From Anthonomus grandis grandis (taxonomy: Eukaryota; Arthropoda; Insecta; Coleoptera; Curculionidae), in contig NC_065554.1 in NCBI RefSeq assembly GCF_022605725.1, positions 29,221,100-29,285,099 of the forward strand: a stretch of 64,000 nucleotides of DNA, given 5' to 3'. The position numbers and the translations under genes were made by a program. The notes under the pieces were generated by a model. The model was not told the DNA's origin and ran no database searches. It saw nothing but the letters and a program-made list of their open reading frames with translations. This document shows positions 1-10,900 of this stretch, one piece after another; position 1 is the stretch's first letter; every line of letters starts with the position of its first letter.

Positions 1-2155
1 CCAATTAAAGCGAGGAAAAATTAACGATGAGTTGGAAAAACAAATAAATTGCAAAAAGGATTATTGGGTCGAAGTATTAAGAAGAATTATAAGCGTGATT
101 AAGTTTTTGGCCTCTAGAGAATTGGTATTTAGAGGAACTGATGAACGTTTTGGTGAAAAGCGCAATGGGAATTATTTGGGTTTATTGGAACTATTAGCAG
201 AATATGATCCGTTTTTAAAAGACCATATAAATCGAATGGCAAATTTGGGCAAGGGTAAAACGTCATACCTATTCAAGGATATCTGTAATGAAGTCCTCAC
301 TATCATGGCGAATCGGGTTATTGAGGAAATTGCTAAACAAATTAAGGCGAATAAATATTTTTCAGTCAGTGTGAACTCAACACCCGATATATCACATCAG
401 GATCAGCTAACAATAATTTTAAGGTATTGCAATAGTAAAGGGCTTCCATTTGAAAGGTTTATAGTATTCTATGATAACATTGGGCATGGGGCACAAGAGC
501 TTGAGCAGTGCGTCATGGATATGCTAAAGACATTTAATTTGGACATTCAAAATTGCAGGGGTCAGTCATATGACAACGCAAGCAATATGAGTGGTCGATT
601 TTCTGGATTGCAAGCGCGTATTAAGGCACATAATGAGTTAGCAATCTGTGTTGCGTGTGCCGGACATTCTCTCAATTTAGTTGTTCAAAATGCTGCGGAT
701 TGCTGCTTCGAAGCAACACCTTTTTTTATGCTAGTTCAAGCTTTTTATACATTTTTTTCGGCTTCTACACATAGATGGAACTTGTTGTCTAGTACAATAA
801 GAGATTCATCAGGCTCTGAGAAATCGCTCATGCCAAAAAGGGTCAATACAACTCGTTGGTCTTCTCGCTTTGATGCCATAAAGGCGCTACAAAGTAGTTA
901 CAATTCAATAAAGACTTGTTTAAATAATATAGCAACAGATGTTAATGAGAAAAATATTGTAAGAGTCGAAGCAAGTTCGTTATGCGAAAAACTTAATTTC
1001 TTGGAAAATGGGATCGTTTTGGTTGGATATTTTGCAAAGGGTTAACGATGTTAATAAAACTGTACAAAGAGAGAATTTGGACTTGTGTACAACTTCCCAA
1101 CTTTTCTCGTCTTTAGTAGAATATTTTGATTTCTTACGTGATCGCTTTGACCATTATGAGAGCTTAGGAATGTTGTTAACAGAAAACGAAAATTATATTG
1201 AAAGGCGAAATATCAAACGAAAATTGCAATTAGGAGAAAAAAGTTCCAACGTAAATTTGAGCCAGAGAGATAAAATCCGCACGCAGTGTTTTTTTTTAAT
1301 AATCGATAATCTAAAATCTGTAATTATTCGTCGGTCAGAAATATATCAAACATGTTCAAATACATTTGAATTTCTTTTTAAGCTAAAATTAATAGATGAA
1401 AATATTATCACTGTAGCAACCAAACTAAAGGAAAAATACAGCTCCGATTTAGATAAATATTTTCCTCAAGAATGTGTTCATCTAAAAAAACTATTAAATT
1501 CTATATCAGAAATTAAATTAGAAACTCCATTAGATTTAGTTCATGCATTATATGAGAATAAACTAATATCTACATTTCCCAATATCAATATTTGTTTACG
1601 CATTTTTTTTTTCTATAATGGTCACAAATGCAAGCGGTGAACGATCGTTTTCTACTCTAAAGAGAGTTAAAACCTATTTACGAAACTCAATAGCGTAAGA
1701 AAATTTAAACTCTTTGGCAATTATTTCAATTAATAAAGATATTCTTGATGAAATAGATACATCTTCTATAATCGAAAAATTTGCGTCACTAAAAGCAAGA
1801 AAACAATCGTTTAAGTAATTTATATGCATTATTATATAAGTATATTTATTTTTTACGTTTCTTTAAAACCAAAGAATCTGTTTTACTTTTTGTAGAAAGC
1901 TTAGGAGTTGAGTTTGTTTTTTTTGGGAGTTTTAGTTGTAAGAGAGTTTATGCTATAGAATCGTTTATTTTTATTTGTATACTGGCGTTGACCTGATGTA
2001 TTTTTATTTTGTTTTTTTGTAAAATTTGTCTGAACATTTTTTGAAATAAAAGTTTAAAAAAAAAAAAAATTTTTTTTTTTGAACGAGTGGGAAGGGGGGG
2101 GGGGGTCGGTGTATTTTTGTAGCACCGGGCGGCAAACTACCTTAAACCGGCACTG
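1..2155 (+). mobile_element. hAT element, ZMYM1-like lineage, left end outside window
   Basis: This holds the 3' part of a hAT transposon. The transposase fossil is followed by about 340 bp of noncoding sequence and a GC-rich end (about 2121-2155) that finishes in ACCGGCACTG. That is the reverse complement of the CAGTGCCGGT type of terminus usual for ZMYM1-like hATs. The 8 bp after it (GCTATAAG, 2156-2163) would be the target duplication, but the left copy lies outside the window, so this cannot be confirmed. Homopolymer runs near 2057-2105 (A, T, then G) look like replication slippage in dead DNA. Confidence 0.7.
2..1818 (+). pseudogene. hAT transposase fossil (DUF4371 / ZMYM1-like)
   Basis: The reading frame is already open at the window edge (frame of base 2), so the TTF-type zinc finger expected further N-terminal is outside. 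Residues encoded by 2-1045 match the ZMYM1-like transposase: an ELEKQINCKKDYWVEVLRR segment, then SVNSTPDISHQDQL, a GQSYDNASNMSG block and a CAGHSLNLVVQ block of the RNase H-like core. The frame breaks near 1010 and continues in another frame to about 1600 (DILQRVNDVNKTVQ), breaks again in a T-run near 1600-1610, then gives NASGERSFSTLKRVKTYLR, the C-terminal hAT dimerisation motif. An in-frame TAA follows at 1696-1698 and the final stop is at 1816-1818. Two frameshifts and a stop make it non-functional. Confidence 0.8.
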
Positions 2156-2163
2156 GCTATAAG

Positions 2164-4419
2164 TTGTCAGAAATATAGAAAAATAAAACCCAACTTTAAA
2201 AAAAAAATAACTATTTTAATTACAGTTTAAGATTTAAAAATAAAATGAACAAAAGCAAACAAAATATAAAAGTCACCGGGATCGACTTAAACTTTCAATA
2301 GTCAAAGCCAATCTGTCTTTCCCTTCCATGCGCGCGTGTATTTCCTTTTCCCAAATTATGCTGAGATCGATATTCCCTTTCATAATATACCGTTGACCTG
2401 GAGCACGTGATCCGAGACATGATCCTTATTCGGCATATTTCTTACGAAGTATAACTTGCTCGAACACATTATTTTATAAAAAGTACTAAATTTAATAGCT
2501 GTAAATAGAAATTCAAATATACGCTATAATGCAATGGTAGGTACCTTTCAAATAACATCACAATAAATCAATTAGGTATTTTCCAAATATTAATGAGTAA
2601 GAATAGAAGGATAGACTTATAATAATGAGTAAGACAAAGAAGGTTATACTCGAAAAAGTTGATGTCTTTTTTCAAAGGAATTTTAATGTAAATAATACTT
2701 AGTGTGTTCTTTTAAATGGCATAAATTTCAAAATTACTGAATAATTATTATCAATATCCTCCTATAGTATTATTTTATTAAAAGAAAATAGAACTGAAGT
2801 GACATCTGATGGTCGCATTTCCGGTGGGTATAGTGGGAGGAAATTTGAACTGAAGGCGAGAATACTACTAAAATAATTTCAATAAAATTCACCGAAGTAT
2901 ATTTCCAATTAAATCGATAATATATGTATATTACGTTCATGTTACCAATATTATTTATAAAGATTATTCAAATATACTATTTGTTAAATTATATTGGATC
3001 TATAATATGTATACTCGTGGCGGGTATTGATAATGTACGAACCCGCTATATTATAGTAAATAATAACGTTCACAGTGTGGATTTACACTTAATTTTGTGA
3101 AAGTCATCGTACGTAGTCGTTCGCCCCGCGTATTTTTCATCGCATTGATAAAATCTTGCAAACCAGGATGACAGTACACAATATTAATATTCAACGTACG
3201 TTTTATCATTATTGTCGAATTTCTATGAACGTGTTTGTTATTGTTTGTTGTTGTTCTTATTGTTGTTGATGATGATGTTAAGCCAGGGATTTCTACCATC
3301 GTAAGTGTGTGGATATAAGACGTTTTCAAAAAAAAAAAATTGGAAACATTCGAAGTACGTTTTTTTTAACGTGAACTTGTATTTTTTATTCTGTGATTTT
3401 CAAAGGATGAACATTAAGGTATGATACTTCTCGGGAAATCTCATTTTAAGCACGATTTTCGTTAAGAGTACCATAATCTCTTCTAATACACTAAATTGAC
3501 CATAAAATTAAATAATATAACCGATTATAAGTTTACCCAAAAACTGCATCAATCTACACATCTGTTTCTAGTGCACTAGTTTGACCATAAATCTATCTCT
3601 GTTGGACACATTGTATTAAGCAAAAATTTATCAAATCTAACATAATAGAGATAAGAGACCAACATACAAAATTGACGAAAACACAAAGTAATCATTTTAG
3701 AACATTGAATACACAAGGCATTCAATGTTCTAAGGGAAAATGCATATTAAAGTTTTGTTCATTTAATTTCAAAATATTTATAGGCACTTGGTTTCTTGGC
3801 ACTAGAGCACTATACATCGGCTACAAAAATGAGATCGGGATGCACTGGATGAAAAGGGTAAATGGTAATTGTACCATGGAACGTACATTGTAAATACTAC
3901 TATACTACTAATAATAAATATGTATGTAACCCACGTATGTACAAATCTATGACTTTAGTGGGTTTCACTGTTTCATTTATTTCTGCAGATTTGGTATTAG
4001 GACATTTAGCATGGTTAACATAAGTTTTATTCTGGAAATAAATAAACTGAATTTGTAATATATTGTGTAATAAACTGTGTTATTAAAATAAAAGGGGATT
4101 GTATGGTGTTCCTATATGCCTTTGCAATGGATTTGTTTCAATCATATGGTTTGTAATAATTTTACTTATTAAAGTAAGTAAATAATAATTTATGTGAAAT
4201 TTAATAAAATATTTATTTATATAGAAGCAAACATTAACTTGGCCAAACTACACATACATATTTATTTATTCAGTACACATACATCTTCACTGTAGAGAGC
4301 CCTGTAGACCATTTATCATAAAATTAAAAATTTTAACCCTTCCTTGTATATACATTCTTAACTGTCTTCTTTAAATTCATAAAAACAAAGGTAGTTATAA
4401 AAAATGTAGATTTTCACTC
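2164..4419. other. No gene seen; Keap1 upstream region with two short inverted repeats
   Basis: No coding region was recognised here. It could hold the promoter and a noncoding first exon of Keap1, because a splice acceptor directly precedes the Keap1 ATG, but nothing in the sequence fixes either. Two hairpin-capable sites lie here: 3697-3710 with 3720-3733 (14 bp perfect arms, 9 nt loop), and an imperfect one around 3003-3056 with GCGGGT and ACCCGC in its arms. A GTT/GAT-rich low-complexity stretch covers about 3228-3277. Confidence 0.5.
3697..3733. repeat. Perfect inverted repeat, 14 bp arms
   Basis: TTAGAACATTGAAT is followed, after the 9 nt ACACAAGGC, by its exact reverse complement. No transposon hallmark surrounds it. 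It may be chance or the relic of a small palindrome. Confidence 0.6.
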
Positions 4420-4937
4420 TTATGACACAAGAGGTGCACAACAAATATGTCCCCCTTATTTAAAACTACAAAAATCAAAGAATAATTCACTGCCCCTTTA
4501 CGAGTCTTTACTCGTCAGGTATCTCTTAAAAAATTCAAAGTACCCATCAGAGGATACTCTTTTAGAACACATCTTTTATTCTGCCAATGAGTTTATAACC
4601 ACGCCTCTGAATGAATGACAAATGTGCTCAGTTCTAGACAGATTTTACTGTACTTTTTATTACTATTATACCTTTGTTCAGCAACAGTATTTATGTTCTT
4701 GTTAAGATGTCATCACTTTGTACTTGTTTATATTTTTGCTTATATTTATAAGTTTTTGTTTGTATTTGATTTTAAATTTCTGTAATGACTTGAAGGTATG
4801 TAATCTCTCAATTGTTATTCAACTGTATTTTTAACTTTTGCATACACTGTTTTTCTTGGTTTTAATTTTATGACTTGGTGTAAGACTGTAAGGTTACTAG
4901 CATCAATAAACTACTACTACTACTACTACTACTACTA
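4420..4937 (+). mobile_element. 3' end of a non-LTR retrotransposon with (CTA)n tail
   Basis: A decayed coding tail (KYPSEDTLLEHIFYSANEF, about 4538-4600) is followed by a T-rich 3' untranslated part, an AATAAA at about 4907 and a simple-repeat tail of about nine ACT/CTA units ending at 4937. Non-LTR elements of jockey/CR1 type often end in such short tandem tails, and 5' truncation is the rule. The family cannot be fixed from this fragment. Confidence 0.45.
4909..4937 (+). repeat. (CTA)n microsatellite
   Basis: About nine tandem ACT/CTA units directly follow an AATAAA. They are best read as the tail of the preceding retrotransposon fragment. Confidence 0.85.
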
Positions 4938-4965
4938 TTAAACTAATATGTATGAAAAGTAGCTT

Positions 4966-5087
4966 TAATAATTTTAAATCTCAACTTAATAAAATATTAG
5001 TCAAATCATAAAATTAAGTCAATTATGGGAAATTAATTAACCTAAATAAAGTTATATCAATTTAAATATGTACCACTTTCTTTCGAA
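4966..5087. repeat. Direct repeat, copy 1 (partner 7426-7545)
   Basis: About 120 bp closely matches 7426-7545 in the same orientation; shared words include TACCACTTTCT and ATCAATTTAAATA. The mariner element at 5099-6990 and about 430 bp of other sequence lie between the copies. The second copy is followed within 100 bp by the hammerhead-like motif at 7628. The pair could be terminal repeats of a small retroelement or an old tandem duplication. Confidence 0.6.
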
Positions 5088-5098
5088 TTAAATAAATA

Positions 5099-6990
5099 AG
5101 ACGGGTATATTTAAGTTTTTGAGTAATTTTTTATACCGGGTGTTATCAGAAGTTAAATGTAACATTTGGGAAATGTGCAAAATTAGTGGTATCTTCTTCG
5201 TTGTCGTTTTTCTAAAATTTGGTAAATAGGAACATGTTTTTTTTTCAGCAAAAACTACTGCATTTAATATGCTTTCCAATCGCAAAAGAAAGAAAACCAC
5301 AAAAATTGAAAATTTACAAATTTTATATTTCTGGATTGACCAAAATTAAAAAATCAAAATTTCATTAAACAAACCTAAAATTATAACAATTGTTCAAAAT
5401 GTCTTCCCTCTTGTTCAATACATTTGATGCATCTTCTTCTGTATTCATATTCTTCTGTATACTATCAACATTAGTACTATTTTGTAGCATATCATTGCAA
5501 CATACATTAATTCGATTAATTAGTTCGTCTCGAGTATTAATGTTAATACTATAAACATTAGATTCTAATGTGCCCCAGACATAAAAGTCAAGGGGCGTAG
5601 GTTCAGGGCTTCTGGGCGGCCATCTTACCGAACCGTATCTTCCGATCTATTTCTCCCCAAAGCATTGATTCAAGGAATTTTGCACAATTCTGCCATTATG
5701 GGCTGGGCATCCGTCCATTTGAAACCAAAGTTCCTGTCTAGCGGCTAAGGGGATTTCTTCCAGAAAGTCAACAAGGTCATTATTTAATAAATTTTAAAAC
5801 TCATTGAAATTGAGCCGATCAGGAAGTATTACAGGCCCGAAAAGGCGACCTCTCATTAATCCTATCCATACGTTGACCCTTATCTCATGCTGAAAATATG
5901 AAACAACAGTCGCATGAGGGTTTTTTGTATGACATATATGGTTATTTCTTAAATTCATTATTCCGGCTCTTGTAAATGTTGCTTCCTCTGTCCAAAATAA
6001 TTGATCTGTTCCCCACTCTTGTAACTTATTCAAGTACCACCTACAGAATTGAAGCCTCACCTCACCATCCACTGGCAATAAATCCTGAACTTTTTTCAAA
6101 TGAAACGGATGCAAATTATTTTTTTTAAGAACTCTATGTACAATGGATTGGTGAATCCTTAATGCAGCACCGATGCGGCGAGTACTTCTAGATCTATCTT
6201 CTGTAACAGCTCTCATAATCGCAGGTTCTTGTCTCCAGCGTTGACTATTTTGACCAGCTTCTCTAATCCGCAAACCTCGAAAGGAACCAGTTTCCCCACA
6301 GCGTCTGAACACTTCTACAATTGTACTTCTATGGGGTTGCCGTCTATTAGGAAAACGAAGTGCATAAGATGTTCCGATATTCAATGTTTGTGAAACTAGG
6401 CATTATTTTTTTAAGCACGTTTAAATCAAATTACTTATTTAACTACTTTAAGTCGAAGTGAAAACTTAATGACAGTTCTTGTCAAATAGTAAATATCTAT
6501 GCTTTTGTTTTAAAATCAAGTAATACATGGTTTGTGAATTTCCTTCTTTTGCGGATTCATTGCCATTTACAAAAGAAGGAAAACCTGCCTTTTTTCTTAA
6601 AGAACGAATATCGCGATATGTTATTTGTTTATGGCTTCTCTAATGGTAATTTGTGGAGTTGTTGTGTTAGGGAAGATAGATCTACAAGTACTCACCGCAT
6701 TGGTGCTTAAAAGATCAAGAATTATAAAATTTTCAATTTTTGTAGTTTTATTTCTTTTGCCCATGAATTGCTGTGAAAACAAATAGCTATCACAAAAGTA
6801 AGTATATCATTGGAAAGCATATTAAATGCAGTAGTTTTTGCTGAAAAAAAAACATGTTCCTATTTACCAAATTTTAGAAAAACGACAACGAAGAAGATAC
6901 CACTAATTTTACACATTTCCCAAATGTTACATTTAACTTCTGATAACACCCGGTATAAAAAATTACTCAAAAACTTAAATATACCCGTCT
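5099..6990 (-). mobile_element. Tc1/mariner-like element with long TIRs
   Basis: The ends are inverted copies starting AGACGGGTATA and ending TATACCCGTCT, flanked on both sides by TA (5097-5098 and 6991-6992), the target duplication of this superfamily. The inverted repeats reach about 185 bp (to about 5283 and from about 6808). They are so similar that both encode the same spurious 60-residue open frame in opposite orientations. Total length is 1892 bp. The transposase lies on the minus strand and is broken. Confidence 0.88.
5390..6400 (-). pseudogene. Tc1/mariner-like transposase fossil
   Basis: Read on the minus strand, 6384-5797 encodes an N-terminal helix-turn-helix region (RFPNRRQPHRSTI), a second helix-turn-helix (STRRIGAALRIHQSIVHRVL) and the start of the DDE domain (LFWTEEATFTRAG, RVNVWIG). 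After an in-frame stop at 5794-5796 the same family continues: WFQMDGCPAHN with the second catalytic aspartate, then RWPPRSPEPTPLDFYVWG. At the first catalytic position the usual D of TDEATF is E here. With the stop, this copy is almost surely dead. It belongs to the same broad family as the copy at 39376-40235. Confidence 0.85.
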
Positions 6991-7425
6991 TATAGCAAAT
7001 TTAATTCTCTTTCAGATGGTATATCTAAATTTTATGTGGTGGTAAGAATAACGGAGATATTCTTGTTTATACAAAAAAATTTGATAAAATCAAAAAATGT
7101 TAAATACTAGAAGAACTAACAACTTTTCGAAAAAATGTTATACGACTTGTTTAATGACCTCTTAAAGTTTGACGGTTTTTATAGTAGACACCTTGTATAA
7201 GTCTCAAATTGATGACTCCAATAATGTCCTTAAGAAGTCACGAAAAGTAATAAATACCTATACAGGAAAACCAGAAACAAAAAAAGAGATTGTTGGTATG
7301 TATTCTGAAAATAAATTAATTACAAACAAAGTTAAAACAACAAATAAATTTAACACCTACTGTTCAAAATTAACTCAGGATCTAGCAGCCAAAATTAAAA
7401 AAAAAATCGTTGAATACTGCTTTCA

Positions 7426-7545
7426 TAATTTTTTAAATCTCGAGTTAATCAAATACTAGTCACATCAGAAAATTAAGTGAAATTAATTAATCCAAATAAA
7501 GTTACATCAATTTAAATAAGTACCACTTTCTCTCGAAAAAATATG
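7426..7545. repeat. Direct repeat, copy 2 (partner 4966-5087)
   Basis: See copy 1. This copy is less interrupted and is followed by the ribozyme-like motif 83 bp downstream. The open frame at 7169-7459 that overlaps its start has no recognisable domain. Confidence 0.6.
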
Positions 7546-7627
7546 GTTCAAATATGGTGTTTTTGAAACTTATTAGTTGAATTAATCCATTTATAATTAT
7601 TGTTGTTAGTTTTACAGTGTATGTGTA

Positions 7628-7702
7628 GGTCATAAGGCCTGATGATGCCCTGCTTATACAGGGCGAAACACGTGTAGGCAATAAAATTTTGCTTATGAGA
7701 CC
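7628..7702 (+). ncRNA. Hammerhead-ribozyme-like motif 1
   Basis: CTGATGA (7639-7645) is followed by T and a perfect 6 bp hairpin (GCCCTG, loop CTTATA, CAGGGC; 7647-7664), GAA (7665-7667), a loop-less palindromic stem III (ACAC/GTGT, 7668-7675), and A at the cleavage position before GGC (7677-7679). This is the type I hammerhead order: stem I, CUGANGA, stem II, GAA, stem III, NUH, stem I. Stem I next to the core is imperfect (C-G, G-G mismatch, G-C), but a further helix is possible between CATAAG (7631-7636) and CTTATG (7692-7697). Known type I hammerheads with tiny stem III occur in Penelope-like elements and retrozymes. Activity is untested. Confidence 0.6.
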
Positions 7703-7807
7703 GTGACATTGTTTCTTGTTGGTTTGTTTACATTTTGTGTGGTCTCTTGGAGAAAAATCGATGAGGATTTTATATTATTAGTTGAACCAATTATACATTT
7801 TCTTTAG

Positions 7808-7958
7808 ATTACCACCAATAATGGACGGGGACGACGACTCGACAGGCTACAGCCGTATGCGTGCCACGATCAACTATCCGAAACACGCGAACAGCAGCTG
7901 TAGCGACCAAGCGGACATGTCGTTTTTGATGCTCGACTACCTCAAGGATGCCATGAAA
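7808..7958 (+). CDS. Keap1: Keap1 exon 1 (coding from 7821)
   Basis: A TTTTCTTTAG acceptor ends at 7807, so this is probably the second exon of the mRNA, with 13 nt of 5' untranslated sequence. It encodes residues 1-46, a poorly conserved N-terminus leading into the first BTB helix ([13 protein letters not shown]). The donor is GTACTT at 7959. ATAATGG is a reasonable start context. Confidence 0.85.
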
Positions 7959-10900
7959 GTACTTATTTTACTTTTGTTTGTTTTTTAGTTTTTTTTTCTT
8001 TTTTCTTATTTTTAATAAATAAATGTTCACATTTTAGGCTATGGACATGATGCGTAGCCACTTTATGCTCACCGATGTCACTTTGGAGGTGGGAACCGAG
8101 CTGTATCACGCCCATAGGGTAGTATTAGCGGCCGCTAGTCCATATTTTAAAGTGAGTGAGGTATTTTATAACGTCCTTAACTCTGAAAAACTAAACTCAT
8201 ACAGACAGAAATCATTAGACTTTTAATAACAGGACATTTATAGTAAAATCTGTATTGTTGTGACGAATTCATAATGAGTTACTTATTATATTGGGTATTA
8301 CGTCACTTATAGCAAAAATCAGTTTAGAAATTACTATCTCACACGCTCAAAAAATTGAAAAGAAAAAGAAAATAGACTTATTCATCTATTTAAAAGAAAT
8401 ATGAACTCAAATCTGTAATGATATCGTTCGATATACTTAATTTAATTTAAGTTCAATAAATTTTAAATACAATAACTTACTTGAGGTATAATAGATTTTT
8501 TATATATACCTAGGAGCTGAGGTTCAATCTATTAATCTCTGAGCTCGTTTTTTTTCAATATCCTACCTAACTTTATTATGATTAATATTAAAAAACGATA
8601 AAAACAACAAGAAGACCTACTTTTTAAAAAATACCTAATTTAAACCAACGTTTCGGTAGTTATATCTACTACCGTTATCAAGGTAATTAAATTATTTGTT
8701 AACTAAAGCTTGTTGACACGTAATTCTTGATCACTTTTAGCTACATAGGTTTTTTTAAAGCTTCGTTTCCAACTTGAAATGTTATAAAACAATAAAGCAT
8801 ATTCGATGAAATAATTGAGATTATTGGAAAGAATGGTTTTTAAAATTGATTTTTTTCCAGGCCATGTTTACTGGAGGTCTTCAAGAGTGCGAAATGGCCA
8901 GAGTGAAGCTTCAGGGCCTTTCACCGACCGCCATGCACAAACTTATCAGTTTTATGTACTCGGGTCGGATACGAGTTACCGAAAATACCGTTTGTCAACT
9001 ATTATCGGCTGCCACTATGTTACAGGTACCATGCTAGTGATACTGTCTTTTTTTTCTCAAAATAATCCCGAAACATGCTAAAAAAAAGTTAATATTAATA
9101 ATATACATCAGGTGATTGTAACTCAATTTCCAAATAGTAGATTTCGTCAGTTGCAAGCTGTAATTGATTATCTAGAACAGCGTTACTCAAAGTGTGAAAG
9201 GCTCCGCCAGCAGTCGTAATAAATGAATGCATGTATTAAAGTGGACCCTATAAGAATAAAGTTACCTAAGATAAAAATAAACAACCAAAACGAAACGCCT
9301 ACTTATAGGTGTACCAGTAGTACATATACGAAAATTTAATATATGCATTATTAAGTAAATGCCGGATCTATTACATCGAAATGTGACTATAAGCAATCGA
9401 ATGACCTCGGTTCTTCGCGCGGTTTCTCGTGCTCGTGCATCGACGCGTACTTCGGAGAAAATCGTCTGGCTCTCCGAAGTTTCTGAGGCATTCGGGATGA
9501 TTCGATGGTTGCTGGTATAATATAAAGGAGGATTGTTTGGCGCGGAGAATTTATTAATCAAGCAACGTATCGCAAAATGTACTCATACTGTGCTCAGTAT
9601 TTTATGTTCGCTTGTCTTGTTGTTGTTCGTAGTGGTTGTAAAATCTTGTATTTCGTGCGTCAAAAGATACTATTTGTCATAAAATTGACCAAATCAAATT
9701 AGTGTTAAAGAAGAATGGTTCGCTTGGATGACAAATTCAAATCAAGGTGATATGACGGCGTCACGTTCTAGTTTTATGGTTTCAAGTTCAAGTAGTAAAA
9801 CATCTAATGACACACTGAAGGTGAAAAAACGAAAGTATGACGAATCATATATTAATCTCGGATTTGTTGATTCCAACGGCTCACCTCTTTGTATGTTGTG
9901 CAGCAAACTCCTTCCTTATAGTTCGATGGTACCTGCTAAGATGCGCCGACAAAAACAAAAGTAAAGAATTTTTTCTACGTAAAAAAGAACAATTATTAAG
10001 AAGCCAAAAAAATATGACATATTCAACTTAGACTGTTGACACGGAGGCATCGTATTTGGTTAGTTACCGCATTGCCCAAGCAGGAAAAGCGCACACTAAC
10101 GCTGAAAAGCTAATAAAACCATGTGTGGTAGACATAACAAAATGTATGCTCGACGAAAAATCTACAGTGCCGCTTTCGAACGATACAGTTACGCGCCGAA
10201 TTGGGGATATCGCAGCAAACATAAAACACCGGTTTCACGGCTTCAAAATAACTAATTCGTCTTGCAAATGGATGAGTCGACTGACGTTGCTGGACTGGCC
10301 ATCTTGCTAGTAACTGTGCGATATCCATATAAACATTCACTCGAAGAAGACTTGCTTATGTGCTCATCGCTGCCTACTAACACAACCGGAAAAGAAATTT
10401 TTAACACGATTAACATATTTTTTGAAGAAAACCAACTCGATTACTCGATTGGAATGATTGCATTGATATTTGTACCGATGGAGCCAAAGCAATGATGTGT
10501 CATAACAGCAGGAGCAATATCACGAATAAAAATGAAAGCGCCAAATTATAGTTCCAGCCACTGTATTCTGCGTAGACCAAATCTAAAATTGGTTCTTGAT
10601 GAGTCAGTAAAAATAATTAATTTTGTCAAGTCACGTCCACTACAATCCCGATTGTTTTCAATATTATGTGAGATCATTAGAGATCATAAAACACTATTGC
10701 TCCATACTGAAGTGAGATGATTGTCTCGGGGTAAACCTTTGACAAGGAACTAAGAACAGAATTAGAAGCTTTTCTAACAGATGTTCCTTTTAATTTAATT
10801 GACCGTTTGTCCGATAAAAACTGGTTATTTAGACTAACATTTTTAGCAGACATGTTTGGAAAACTTAACGAATTAAACATGTCACTACAAGGAAAACAGA

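Noticed and set aside
2395..2410. Antioxidant response element (TGAC...GC) upstream of Keap1
   Set aside because: The best match (TGACCTGGAGC) lacks the required GC at the right spacing.
7169..7459. 96-codon open frame, lysine- and asparagine-rich
   Set aside because: No recognisable domain, composition like the noncoding surroundings, and it ends inside the direct repeat.
7782..7820. Upstream in-frame ATG at 7782 as the Keap1 start
   Set aside because: An AG acceptor with a TTTTCTTT tract ends at 7807, so 7782 is probably intronic. The ATG at 7821 fits the N-terminus better.
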